From Pseudomonadota bacterium (GTDB lineage: Bacteria; Myxococcota_A; Polyangia; Polyangiales; Polyangiaceae): a DNA stretch of 64,000 nt. Shown in pieces: positions 11,193 to 19,411 of the stretch. Both the position numbers and the translations under genes were made by a program. Numbering within the stretch: the stretch's first letter is position 1; every line of letters begins with the position of its first letter. The stretch is taken from contig JAEYWK010000167.1 of the NCBI GenBank assembly GCA_023431345.1, positions 25,295 to 89,294 on the forward strand, given 5' to 3'. The notes under the pieces are model-generated. The model worked only from the letters and a program-made list of their open reading frames with translations. It did no database searches and was not told the origin of the DNA.

Positions 11193-11492
11193 ATGTCACG
11201 AACCAAGTTCAAGATACGTGGGCTAGAGAAGCTGCTCGAGCAGGTGCCCGAAGACCAACGCGCGGCGCTGGCCGCTGAAATCACCGCCGAGCTGAGCGAA
11301 TTCAATCCCAACGCCGCGTCGGGCGAGCCGGTGTTGCCCTTGCCGCCTGGCACCCGCGTCTGTCCAACTTGCGGAGGTTGCCTCTTCGAGCTGGGGGCCA
11401 TTCCCAGCCCGCGCGGTGAGGCCGTCTGTATCCTGGACTGTGAGAGCTGCGACGCCACGTTCTGCGAGGCCACGGCGATGCCGCTGCAGTGA
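11193..11492 (+). CDS. Small zinc-ribbon-like protein
   Basis: The protein has 99 residues from the ATG at 11193, preceded by GAGG at a good distance; upstream in-frame ATGs lack a Shine-Dalgarno. The N-terminal half is helical (GLEKLLEQVPEDQRAALAAE). The C-terminal half contains CPTCGGC and, 26 residues later, CESCDATFC, the four-Cys pattern of a treble-clef or zinc ribbon. No enzyme motif is visible. It stands alone, divergent from the lipoprotein gene at 10957. The function is unknown. Confidence 0.6.
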   Translation: MSRTKFKIRGLEKLLEQVPEDQRAALAAEITAELSEFNPNAASGEPVLPLPPGTRVCPTCGGCLFELGAIPSPRGEAVCILDCESCDATFCEATAMPLQ

Positions 11493-11635
11493 CAGTGCCG
11501 ACATCGGTCTCCGCCAGCTCGACCCCGTCGTGAGCCTGCTCTCCGAACGCCCTTCCATGGGCCCCCGCCGGCTCCGCCCCTCGGCAACGCTACGGTCCGC
11601 ACCGCGCGCGCGGCGGAAACACCCGGTGATGCAGG

Positions 11636-12598
11636 TCAGCCAGCGAGGCGAGCCCGTTGGTGTGGCGCCATCAGGTCCGTGAGCGGGCCAAGAGGAATGA
11701 TACCGGTCGGGTTGATGTGGGGATGGCTCATGAAGTAGTGCCGCTTGATGTGGTCGAAATTGCAGAACTCGGCCACGCCCGGCGTTTGGTAGAGGTCACG
11801 CAGGTACGCGAACAGCTCCGGGTAGTCGGCGATGCGCCGCAGATTGCACTTGAAGTGATAGTGATAAACTGCATCGAAGCGTAGCAGCGTCGTGAAGAAG
11901 CAAATGTCCGCCTCCGTCAGGCGCGCGCCAAGCAAGTAGCGCTGATGTCGGAGCCGCTCCTCATAGCCATCGAGCGCGGCGAACAGGTCGCGTACGGCCT
12001 CCTCGTAAGCTGACTGCTTCGTCGCAAAGCCGGCGCGGTACACGCCATTGTTCACCGGGTCGTAAAGCGCGTCGATCTCGCGATCGATCTGCTGCTCCAG
12101 ATCCCGCGGACAGAGGTCCACGGAGCGGTCGGCGAATGCCTCGAACTCGCGCGTCAGCATGCGCAAGATCATGCGTGAGTCATTGCAGACGATGGTCTCA
12201 CTGCGCTTGTCCCACAGCACGGGCACCGTCACGCGCCCGGTGTAGTCCGGCTTCGCCTTCGTATACACCTCGTGCAGGTAGTTGGCGCCGTTCACGGTAT
12301 CGGCGAGCGCGCCTGGGTAATCGGCGAACTGCCAGCCGTTGTCGCCCATGTGGGGGTGCACCACGCTGAGCGAGATCACGCTATCTAGCCGCTTGAGCCG
12401 GCGCGCCAGCAGCGTACGATGGGCCCAGGGGCAGGCCAGGCTCACGTAGAGGTGGTATCGATCCGGCTCCGCCGCGAAGCCATTGGAGCCGCTCGCCAGC
12501 ACCGTATTGTGAAAGCGCGTTTCATCGCGAACGAAGTGACCGCGCTCGTCACTGCCGTACCATTCGTTCATCCAAACGCCGTCGACGAGCTTGCCCAT
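11636..12598 (-). CDS. yqjG: Glutathionyl-hydroquinone reductase (Xi-class GST)
   Basis: The protein has 320 residues. The start at 12598 (MGKLVDGVWMNEWY) matches the normal N-terminus of this family, so the 22-residue upstream extension was discarded. The catalytic motif CPWAHR places the active-site Cys at residue 56 in a thioredoxin fold, with VPVLWDK and an NDSRMI segment for glutathione binding. The all-helical C-terminal domain has LGARLTEADICFFTTLLRFD. Enzymes of this family reduce glutathionyl-hydroquinones with glutathione in the cytoplasm. It stands as a single gene; the length is normal and all key residues are present. Confidence 0.9.
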   Translation of the reverse strand: MGKLVDGVWMNEWYGSDERGHFVRDETRFHNTVLASGSNGFAAEPDRYHLYVSLACPWAHRTLLARRLKRLDSVISLSVVHPHMGDNGWQFADYPGALADTVNGANYLHEVYTKAKPDYTGRVTVPVLWDKRSETIVCNDSRMILRMLTREFEAFADRSVDLCPRDLEQQIDREIDALYDPVNNGVYRAGFATKQSAYEEAVRDLFAALDGYEERLRHQRYLLGARLTEADICFFTTLLRFDAVYHYHFKCNLRRIADYPELFAYLRDLYQTPGVAEFCNFDHIKRHYFMSHPHINPTGIIPLGPLTDLMAPHQRARLAG

Positions 12599-12667
12599 CC
12601 CGAAAGCATGCGCGACGCCCGTCCGCCCACCAACGTGGCAAATGTTCGCGGGCGCAGCTGCCACGAT

Positions 12668-13363
12668 TTAGGCGTCGTCGGCGAGCTCGCCCGCCAACTC
12701 GGTGATGCGCTTTCCGGTCGCCTGCGCTAGAGCCTCGAGATCGCGAAAGGCCGAGGCGTACTCTTTCAGCAGCGCCGCGGCCGCAGGCACGTTGGCGACG
12801 TCCATCACGCCGTTCGTTTCGAGGGCGGCTTGGACGTCTTTCAGCGCGAGCTCGACGCAGTTCAAGATGACGTAGGCTGCGCGGGCACTCGCGAGGTCCT
12901 CATTGGCCAGCCGATCGAGCGTCTCGCCCAACTCGGCGCGCCGCAGCGCAGGCTCCACGTTCACCATCTCGAAGAAGCGCTGAAACGCGCTGCGCCCGAC
13001 GCCCCCGCTCACGTTGCCGGCGTGCTGGCGAACGGTCGCGCATCGAGTGCGTAGATTGTCGATCTGCTGGCGTAGCGCCGCCGCCTTGCCACCTTGTTGA
13101 ATGTAGTAGTCGTTGAAGCGCTGGAGCGCGCTGCCGGCCACGCCCGCATCGAAACGGAACCGCGTCACTACCCCCGACACTTCGGCGATGAGCACCTCGT
13201 TCTTTCGCAGCTCCAGCAGCATCGCCTCCACGTCCTTGCGCGCCTGCGGATGGTTCTGTCGGAGATACTCTTTGCCATCGCTGACCGCTTGCACGATCAC
13301 GACCACGTTCTCGATGACCTCTTTCACCAGCCCGATGCCGTCGATCACTTCCTTGATGAGCAT
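12668..13363 (-). CDS. Hypothetical all-helical protein
   Basis: The protein has 231 residues with a strong ribosome site (AGGAGG four bases before the ATG). There is no signal peptide or membrane span. It is nearly all amphipathic helix, with heptad-like stretches (KEVIDGIGLVKEVIENVVVI, LRQQIDNLRTRCATVRQ, ALLKEYASAFRDLEALA) suggesting a helical bundle or coiled coil. It lies 69 bp upstream of the yqjG-like gene on the same strand and could be co-transcribed. No family was recognised. Confidence 0.6.
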   Translation of the reverse strand: MLIKEVIDGIGLVKEVIENVVVIVQAVSDGKEYLRQNHPQARKDVEAMLLELRKNEVLIAEVSGVVTRFRFDAGVAGSALQRFNDYYIQQGGKAAALRQQIDNLRTRCATVRQHAGNVSGGVGRSAFQRFFEMVNVEPALRRAELGETLDRLANEDLASARAAYVILNCVELALKDVQAALETNGVMDVANVPAAAALLKEYASAFRDLEALAQATGKRITELAGELADDA

Positions 13364-13534
13364 CTGTCCTCCTCGGAGGTTCGCTTAAGGGCAATCCCCG
13401 AAGGCCACCATAGTCATTCCTGCCTGCGCGGGAGCGGGCATCCGGAACGTGGCGCCGGCTGGCGGGCGTGCGCGAGCCCCGGCGAAGCCTTCCGCGTGTT
13501 TGCGCATCAGGGCGGAGCCGAGTTACGGAGGACC

Positions 13535-14089
13535 ATGGATGAACACCGCACACCCCGGCTTCGCCTCCGGCGCTGGAGGCTCACCGACCGGGAACCCTTT
13601 GCGCGGCTGAACGCTGATCCGCATGTCATGGCGCATTTTCCCGCTCTGCTCGACCGCGCAGCCAGTGACGCGCTGGTGGACCGCATCGAGGCTCACTTCA
13701 GCGAGCACGGGTTCGGCCCCTGGGCGGTCGAGGTCGACGGCGGAGAGCCGTTCGTGGGGGTCGTCGGACTGGCGCGCGTGCGGTTCGATGCGCATTTTAC
13801 TCCCGCCGTCGAGCTCATGTGGCGACTCGCTCGTGCGTCCTGGGGGCGCGGCTACGCGACCGAGGCCGCGCGCGCGGCGAGCCGCATCGCCTTCGAACAG
13901 CTGGGGTTACCCGAAGTCGTGTCGTTCACCGTGCCCGCCAATCAGCGGTCTCGGGCGGTGATGGCGCGCATCGGCATGACGCACGATCCCCGCGACGACT
14001 TCGACCATCCCCACCTCGCGGTGGGGCATCCGCTGCGGCGACACGTACTCTACCGGCTACCCGCGACCGCCGAGACCCGCGCACGATGA
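13535..14089 (+). CDS. GNAT family N-acetyltransferase
   Basis: The protein has 184 residues from the ATG at 13535, with GGAGG directly upstream. It has the RimJ/RimL-type order: TPRLRLRRWRLTDREPF at the N-terminus, then strands GPWAVEVDGGEPFVGVVGL, the acetyl-CoA-binding segment ARASWGRGYATEAARAA (motif A, R/Q-G-x-G-x-A form) and the late motif NQRSRAVMARIGM. It acetylates an amine, perhaps an N-terminal or small-molecule substrate, with acetyl-CoA in the cytosol. Its stop overlaps (ATGA) the start of the broken SulP gene, so it was the first gene of a two-gene unit. Confidence 0.88.
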   Translation: MDEHRTPRLRLRRWRLTDREPFARLNADPHVMAHFPALLDRAASDALVDRIEAHFSEHGFGPWAVEVDGGEPFVGVVGLARVRFDAHFTPAVELMWRLARASWGRGYATEAARAASRIAFEQLGLPEVVSFTVPANQRSRAVMARIGMTHDPRDDFDHPHLAVGHPLRRHVLYRLPATAETRAR

Positions 14090-14640
14090 CGGGCCCGGCT
14101 CGCGGCTGGCAGCGCTGGCTGCCCGGCATGCAGACGCTGCGAGCGTACCAGCCGCAGTGGCTGCTGAGCGACGTCCTCGCCGGCTTGGTCCTGACCACCA
14201 TGGTGCCGGTCGGCATCGCCTATGCGGTAGCCTCGGGAGTGCCGGGGATTTACGGCTTGTACGCGACCATCGCTCCGCTCCTCGCGTAACGCGGTGTTCG
14301 GTCCGAGCCGCATCCTCGTGCTCGGACCAGACTCTTCTCTGGCTACGCTGATTCTCGCTGTCGTGCTGCCGCTGGCGGCCGGCAATCCAGTGAAAGCCGT
14401 GTACGTCGGGATCGCCGTCGTCATTTCGGTGATCGAGTTCCTCGGCGGACGTGCTCGCCGAGGCTCGAGCAATCACTCCGCGAGAATAACGTCGAATTAC
14501 GCTTCGCGGAGATGAAAGATCCCGTGAAGGACAAGCTCAAGCGCTTCGAGCTGTTCGACCGCTTCGGCGTCTACTACTCCACGATCGGCGCCGCGGTGGA
14601 TGCGTACCTCGAAGAGCACCAGGTCGACTGGACGCCTTGA
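14086..14640 (+). pseudogene. SulP-family anion permease remnant
   Basis: Frame 1 from 14086 reads a SulP N-terminus (DVLAGLVLTTMVPVGIAYAV, SGVPGIYGLYATIAPLLA) and stops at 14287-14289. One extra A in GCGTAACGCG shifts the frame; reading on from about 14290 gives AVFGPSRILVLGPDSSLAT and VYVGIAVVISVIEFLGG. Around 14446-14460 the sequence jumps to a third frame encoding only the end of the C-terminal STAS domain (LRENNVELRFAEMKDPVKDK through STIGAAVDAYLEEHQ) to the TGA at 14640. About 550 bp remain of a gene normally over 1.5 kb, so most transmembrane helices are deleted. It is not functional as a transporter. The start overlaps the GNAT stop. Confidence 0.88.
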
Positions 14641-14916
14641 ACGCCGTGCGAAATAGGCCAGCGACCTGACGCCGCCCCGCCTCACGAGCCAAGAAGCGCC
14701 GTGCATCACGGCTCCACCGGACCGCTCTTCGCCCGCGACAATGTGTGCCAGTTGCCCCAAACGCGAGGGAGCTCGGCGCTGGCACAGCCTGCGTCAGACG
14801 CCGCGTAAACTCCAACTTCTTGAGTTGGCGCGGTGCTTGCTGATGTGGGGCGGGACGTTGGCTCGGGCAGGAGGCGCGGGCGAGCACCCTGCATAGGAAG
14901 AGAGAGGTGAGTAGAG

Positions 14917-15579
14917 ATGATGAAGCTATCTAGGCGTTTCGGGGCTTTGCTCTTGGTCGCAGCAGCAGCGTCGCTGGCTGGTTGCAGCCAGCGCAACGGG
15001 GGCGGCGGTGACCAGCCGGGTGCGGTAGGCAAGTTAGCGCTACCGCTCACGACTCAAGGTGCTTCGGGCGTCACCTACCGACTGCGTGACGCGACGTTCA
15101 ACATCACCGGCTATTCGTACGGCGTCGGTGGCAGCGGCTGGGGCGGCACGGGTGGCAGCTCCACCACCGTGACGGTGAGCAGCGAAACGGATCCGGACGC
15201 CGCTACCATCAGCGTGTCGCTGGAAGAGGGCCAGTACGTCGTCGAGCTGCTGCCCGGATGGCATCTCGAGAAGCTCACGTCCGAGGGTGCGGAGGCGGTG
15301 GAGGCCACGCTGCTTTCCAGCAATCCGCAGTGGGTATGGGTGAATCGGCAATGGACCTCATTCGCCGAGTTTGGGTTTGGCCTCGGCAGTCGTGAGGTCT
15401 GGTTGAACGGCGAGCTCAACCTCGGTGTCGTGGTCTACGAGGATCCGAGCGAGATTTATGGCGGCGGTGGCTCCGGTGGCGGATTCCCGGGCGGCACCGG
15501 CGGCGCCGGCGGCTTCAGCGTTGCAGGCGGTGGCGGCGCCGCAGCGGCTACCTCCGGCGGAAGCGGGATGGTGCCCTAG
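14917..15579 (+). CDS. Hypothetical lipoprotein with Gly-rich tail
   Basis: The protein has 220 residues, with GAGAGG-type purine-rich sequence before tandem ATGs at 14917 and 14920. The lipobox is SLAGC (Cys23). The mature protein begins with a Gly-rich linker, then a beta-rich domain (VTYRLRDATFNITGYSY, TISVSLEEGQYVVELLPGW) resembling carboxypeptidase-regulatory-like or Ig-like modules. It ends in an unusual Gly/Ala/Ser-only tail of about 40 residues. The function is unknown. A strong hairpin terminator follows the stop. Confidence 0.65.
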   Translation: MMKLSRRFGALLLVAAAASLAGCSQRNGGGGDQPGAVGKLALPLTTQGASGVTYRLRDATFNITGYSYGVGGSGWGGTGGSSTTVTVSSETDPDAATISVSLEEGQYVVELLPGWHLEKLTSEGAEAVEATLLSSNPQWVWVNRQWTSFAEFGFGLGSREVWLNGELNLGVVVYEDPSEIYGGGGSGGGFPGGTGGAGGFSVAGGGGAAAATSGGSGMVP

Positions 15580-15598
15580 CGCTGACAGCGTGTCCCCA

Positions 15599-15632
15599 GG
15601 TGAGCGCTGGCCCGTGGGCGCTCACCTTCTTT
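15599..15632 (+). terminator. Rho-independent terminator
   Basis: GGTGAGCGC at 15599-15607 pairs perfectly with GCGCTCACC at 15618-15626 and is followed by TTCTTT. It lies 20 bases after the lipoprotein stop and between convergent genes, so it fits termination of the upstream gene. Confidence 0.75.
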
Positions 15633-15641
15633 GCAAGGGCG

Positions 15642-16580
15642 CTAGCGGCTGCCGGTCCCCGACGCGAAATTCGGCGGATCGGGTCGCGCTTGCCTCACCG
15701 AGAGCACGGGGATGGACATGCGGTTGCGCAGAGTCGAGGCGACGCCACGTGTCAGGCGCGGCGCGCCTTGCGGTGGCCCGCTCAAGCCAAGCACCAGCAG
15801 GTCGAACTCGCCGCGGTCGTTGCAGTCGGTGATGCCGTTGACGACGCCGCCCGCGATCGCCACCTCGCCCGTCGCGGCGATGCCCTGACGTGTGAGCTCT
15901 TCCGCCAGCTCGGCGATGCGCGCGCTGACCTCGCTCGGGACGACCGACGAGCGAACGACCTTCTGCGCGCGATCCACCGTACGCTCGGTTCGCCGCTCTC
16001 GTGAAACCACGTGCAGCACGTGCACCTGGGCCCCGAAACGCTGCGCGAAGGCGCCGGCCCACGCGATGGACCGGCTAGTCATCGGACCCAGATCGACCGG
16101 CACCAAAATGCGCTCGATCCTATCGGGCCGGTCACGGTCGTGCACGGTGAGCGTCGCGCACTGCGCGAGCGCAGACACCTTCCGCGCGATATCGTCGCGG
16201 AATTGCCAACCCAGGTCAGAGCGCTGGCGCGCCCCGAGCACGATCAAATCGTTGCCCGATACGTCCGTGCGCTCGAGGATGCTGGCGACCGGATCACCGG
16301 ACACGAGCCTAGTGGTCGTGGTGTCGGGTCCGCCGAGCCCCTCCACCAACTGCTCTAGGCGCTGGCCTGCGTTGTGGGAGGCCATCAGCTCTTCGACGCG
16401 GTCCGCGTTGGTCTGGAAGCTCCTCAAGCTGCCCGCGCCCTCGGCGTGAAAGACCTCGAGCGCGGCGCCAAAGCGCTTGGCGATCAGGCCCGCGAGCGAG
16501 ACGGCGCTCATGATCGGCTGCTCGACGTCGAGCGCACACACGACGCGCTCGATGGTCGGCGCCCCTTCCAAAGGATGCAT
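15642..16580 (-). CDS. Tandem universal stress protein (UspA x2)
   Basis: The protein has 312 residues from the ATG at 16580; a GTG at 16592 would add four residues. Two Usp domains lie in tandem. Domain 1 (about 8-148) begins RVVCALDVEQPIMSAVSLAG and has DLIVLGARQRSDLGWQFRDD. Domain 2 (about 155-300) begins RILVPVDLGPMTSRSIAWAG and has LLVLGLSGPPQ with a following GVAST that resembles the ATP-binding G-x2-G-x9-G-S/T pattern. Such proteins bind ATP and support survival under stress. It is monocistronic, converging on a lipoprotein gene across a terminator. Confidence 0.88.
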   Translation of the reverse strand: MHPLEGAPTIERVVCALDVEQPIMSAVSLAGLIAKRFGAALEVFHAEGAGSLRSFQTNADRVEELMASHNAGQRLEQLVEGLGGPDTTTTRLVSGDPVASILERTDVSGNDLIVLGARQRSDLGWQFRDDIARKVSALAQCATLTVHDRDRPDRIERILVPVDLGPMTSRSIAWAGAFAQRFGAQVHVLHVVSRERRTERTVDRAQKVVRSSVVPSEVSARIAELAEELTRQGIAATGEVAIAGGVVNGITDCNDRGEFDLLVLGLSGPPQGAPRLTRGVASTLRNRMSIPVLSVRQARPDPPNFASGTGSR

Positions 16581-16725
16581 GGGGAGGGGCACCTTAGCAT
16601 GCGCGAGAACGCGGCGATTGACCGCGCGCGGTTACGGTGCGCTTGCGTTCGCTGCGTTCCCGTGGGTTGATGGTGAATTGGCGCGCGCCGTGGGGCTTTC
16701 GCCGACGACGAAAGCGAGCGCGGAG

Positions 16726-16947
16726 ATGCCGAAGAATGTTCCCGACGAAGTTGTGATCGCAAGGTTGAGCATCGAGGCCGCCCGCACTGCACTCGAGTCG
16801 CTGTTTGAACGGATGCGAGTCATGCCTCGTGCCGAGAAGGTGATCGTGAGCGAAACGGTGCACGAGGCCTGCGAGCGCTTGCAGGCCGCGCAGAACCTGC
16901 TGGCCCAGCTCGAGAGCCTAGTTTCCGCGGGCGACGACGGCCGCTGA
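16726..16947 (+). CDS. Small helical protein, hypothetical
   Basis: A frame of 73 residues from the ATG at 16726. It is predicted to be two amphipathic helices (VVIARLSIEAARTALESLFE, KVIVSETVHEACERLQAAQN) with the wobble-G/C bias of real genes here. A GTG at 16690 is an alternative start. It lies just before the desaturase remnant on the same strand. No family was recognised, and the coding status is moderately supported only. Confidence 0.45.
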   Translation: MPKNVPDEVVIARLSIEAARTALESLFERMRVMPRAEKVIVSETVHEACERLQAAQNLLAQLESLVSAGDDGR

Positions 16948-17216
16948 CCCCGCGACGCAATCCCGCAAGATGACGAGCCCTGTCCTCCGGCGAGCGCTGC
17001 GCACGCCCAGCTATGGCTGGTCGCGTGCAGGCGAGCTTTACGTTCCCACCACGCGCGAAATCCTGAGCGAGTGGGTTTCACGAGTGAACCTGCTGCGCAG
17101 CCGAAAAGCCTGGCTGTCAGTGATGGTTTGGGGCTTCACGCTGGCGCTGCTCGCCTTCGCGGCCGTGTTTCTGGTGCACTACTTCAGCTGGAAGCTGATG
17201 CTGGCGGGCTTTCTCT

Positions 17217-17225
17217 ACGGCATGG
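17217..17225. repeat. Target site duplication, left copy
   Basis: ACGGCATGG lies immediately before the left end of the IS and is repeated exactly at 18475-18483. Nine bases fits ISAs1-family insertions. Confidence 0.95.
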
Positions 17226-18474
17226 CAGGGCGAGCGCATCAAAAGCTGATCAATATCGATCACTTAGCGAGGGGGATCGACAGGTGATCGAGGGCGTGAT
17301 CGATTGCCGGAGTGCCGAAGAAGCCGACCTCGCCTGCTCTTGACTCGCTGCTCGACGCATTCGGCGAAGTTCCCGACCCTCGAGTAGCGCGAACGCGAGC
17401 GCACCCGCTCGTGAACATCTTGTGCATGGCGTTGCTTGGCGTGATCAGCGGCGCGGACGGCTGGGAAGCGCTCGAACTATTTGCCGAGCACCGCTGCAGC
17501 TTCTTCAAGACATTCCTGGCGATGCCCAAGGGACCTCCGAGCGCCGATACGTTTCGGCGCGTCTTCGAGGCGCTGGAGCCACGAGCTTTTCAGGAAGCGT
17601 TTCGCCGCTGGCTTAGGCCGTTTCTGGGAGACCTCGAGGGCCAAACCATCGCGCTCGACGGCAAGACCTTGCGCGGAGCCCTGGCGCACGCCTCCGGCCA
17701 CAGTGGCGCCTTCCACCTCATGCATGTATGGGCCACTGAACAACGCTTGCTCTTGGCCCAGAAGGCCGTCGAAGGTGCTCCTGGAGAGGTCCAAGCAGCG
17801 CTGGAGCTTCTCAAGCTACTCGACCTCAAGGGCGCCACTGTCACAGCGGATGCCAACAGTTGCACGGCAGAAGTGACGGCAGCTGTCCTTGAGGCCCAAG
17901 CTCACTACGTACTGGCGTTGAAGGGCAACCGGGGCGCGCTGCACAACCACGTCAAGAAGCGCTTCAAGGAGGCGGAGCAGGCTGGCTATCCTGACGCACC
18001 GTCCTTCGAGTCTAGGGACGACGCGCACGGGCGGCTGGAATACCGCATTGTTCGAACTCTACCCTTGGGACACCTTCCGGCCGCGATCAAGGCGCCGTGG
18101 ACTGGGCTACAAACTATCGTGCAAATCGATCGGGTACGAGCAACGGATGAGCTGACAGTCCACCGCGCCTACTACGTGACCAGCCATGGTGCCGACCCCA
18201 AACCACTCGCGGACCGCATCCGCGCTCACTGGAGCATCGAGAATCAACTTCATCACTGCCTCGACGTGAGCTTCGCTGACGACCGGCGGAGCATCCGGAG
18301 CAAGAATGGCTCACAGAACTTTGCGCTCATCAACCGCTACGCGCTCTCGTTGCTGAAGCGCGACCCCACGAAGATGAGCGTCGCCATGAAACGACGTAAG
18401 GCGGCTTGGAGTGACAGCTACTTCCTCGATGTCCTCAGCACCGGATTCCCGGAGATTTAGATGCGCTCGCCCTG
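17226..18474 (+). mobile_element. ISAs1-family insertion sequence, 1249 bp, intact
   Basis: The element is bounded by perfect 15-bp inverted repeats: CAGGGCGAGCGCATC at 17226-17240 and its reverse complement at 18460-18474. It is flanked by a perfect 9-bp target duplication. It carries one full transposase gene whose stop codon touches the right inverted repeat. Identical ends and target copies indicate a recent insertion. It sits inside the desaturase gene in the same orientation. Confidence 0.95.
17312..18460 (+). CDS. ISAs1-family DDE transposase
   Basis: The protein has 382 residues from a GTG. The N-terminal domain (about 8-100: DPRVARTRAHPLVNILCMAL, DGWEALELFAEHRCSFF) is the transposase-associated helical domain of the H-repeat/ISAs1 group. 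The catalytic core has Asp in TIALDGKTLRG, a second Asp in GATVTADANSC and the late block HWSIENQLHHCLDVSFADD, which supplies the acidic triad in this family. The length is normal and no frame break is seen, so it is probably active. It cuts and joins the IS ends shown by the 15-bp inverted repeats. Confidence 0.93.
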   Translation: MPKKPTSPALDSLLDAFGEVPDPRVARTRAHPLVNILCMALLGVISGADGWEALELFAEHRCSFFKTFLAMPKGPPSADTFRRVFEALEPRAFQEAFRRWLRPFLGDLEGQTIALDGKTLRGALAHASGHSGAFHLMHVWATEQRLLLAQKAVEGAPGEVQAALELLKLLDLKGATVTADANSCTAEVTAAVLEAQAHYVLALKGNRGALHNHVKKRFKEAEQAGYPDAPSFESRDDAHGRLEYRIVRTLPLGHLPAAIKAPWTGLQTIVQIDRVRATDELTVHRAYYVTSHGADPKPLADRIRAHWSIENQLHHCLDVSFADDRRSIRSKNGSQNFALINRYALSLLKRDPTKMSVAMKRRKAAWSDSYFLDVLSTGFPEI

Positions 18475-18483
18475 ACGGCATGG
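18475..18483. repeat. Target site duplication, right copy
   Basis: ACGGCATGG follows the right inverted repeat directly, identical to the left copy at 17217-17225. Confidence 0.95.
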
Positions 18484-19411
18484 TGTGGCTCGGTACGCAC
18501 GGTACCGTTTACCTGCATCGTTACGGCACGCACCGCGCGTTCACGTTCCGAAATCGCTACTACCGCTTCGTATGCCAGAACCTGGCCATCAAGATCGTGC
18601 CCGAAGAGGTGTACATCGTCTCGCATCACGTGCACCACGCTTACTCGGACTTGCCGGGCGATCCGTACAACGCCAGGGCGGGCTGGTTGTACTGCTTTTT
18701 GGCCGCTGACTTGCATCAGCAGATAAATCCGGAGCTGCCGCCGCGGGACTACGCGCGAGTGGCGGGGCTGCTGAAGCACACCGGCCTACGCGCCAACAGC
18801 TACGAACAGTACGTTACCTGGGGCTCGGTCACGCACCCAGCGCGTCTCCTGACACACTTCCTGCTCAATTGGGGCTTTTGGTACGCCGCTTTCTATCTGC
18901 TGGGTGGCCATGCCTTGGCCACCGCCGTGTTCGGCTGGGCCGCGGTTTGGGCGATCGGCATTCGCGCGCACAACTACGACCTGCACGCAGGCGGCAAAGA
19001 CAGCCGGCGCGAAGGTGTGGACTTCGATCGCCAGAGCCTGGCGATCAATCGGCTCTGGCCAGGCCTGGTGGCGGGCGAGTGGCACAACAATCACCACCTG
19101 TTTCCGACCAGCGTGCAGGCCGGCTTCTTGCCGTGGCAGCCAGATTCTGCCTTCGCCTTCATCCGCCTCTACCGGTTGCTCGGCGGCGTCAGCTCATGGC
19201 GCAACCATCGCGACAAGTTCTACGAGCGACACTACCGCCCGCACGTGAAGGTCGTGCGAGCGGCACGGCAGCGCGACCGGTGTGCCATCGCCGCCCGAGG
19301 CGACGGCGAGTAGGTGCGACGTGCCCCACGGGCGCATCGCAGCTTGCCTCGCAATCCCGCTTTCTCTCAGTTGCCATCGAATCATAGCCCGCTGCGCGGG
19401 CAGCGGTCGCG

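Larger units (their letters stand above)
16970..19313 (+). pseudogene. Acyl-CoA-type fatty acid desaturase interrupted by an IS
   Basis: The 5' part (16970-17225) encodes about 85 residues with a membrane span (WLSVMVWGFTLALLAFAAVF). The 3' part (18484-19313) encodes the rest. Removing the IS and one copy of the 9-bp target restores a single frame across the junction (FLYGM | VWLGTHGTVYLHRYGTHR) and a 361-residue protein. All three histidine boxes are intact: HRYGTH, HHVHH and HNNHH. Intact, it would be a di-iron membrane enzyme introducing a double bond into acyl chains. As found, the gene is split and lacks a continuous frame. A second desaturase gene, also broken, converges on it. Confidence 0.93.

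Noticed and set aside
13094..13534. Long N-terminal extension of the GNAT frame
   Set aside because: The extension is antisense to the helical protein at 12668-13363 and lacks a ribosome site; GGAGG precedes the ATG at 13535.
14812..14828. CCAACT/AGTTGG short inverted repeat upstream of the lipoprotein at 14917
   Set aside because: Six base pairs can occur by chance and no second copy or promoter element was found nearby.
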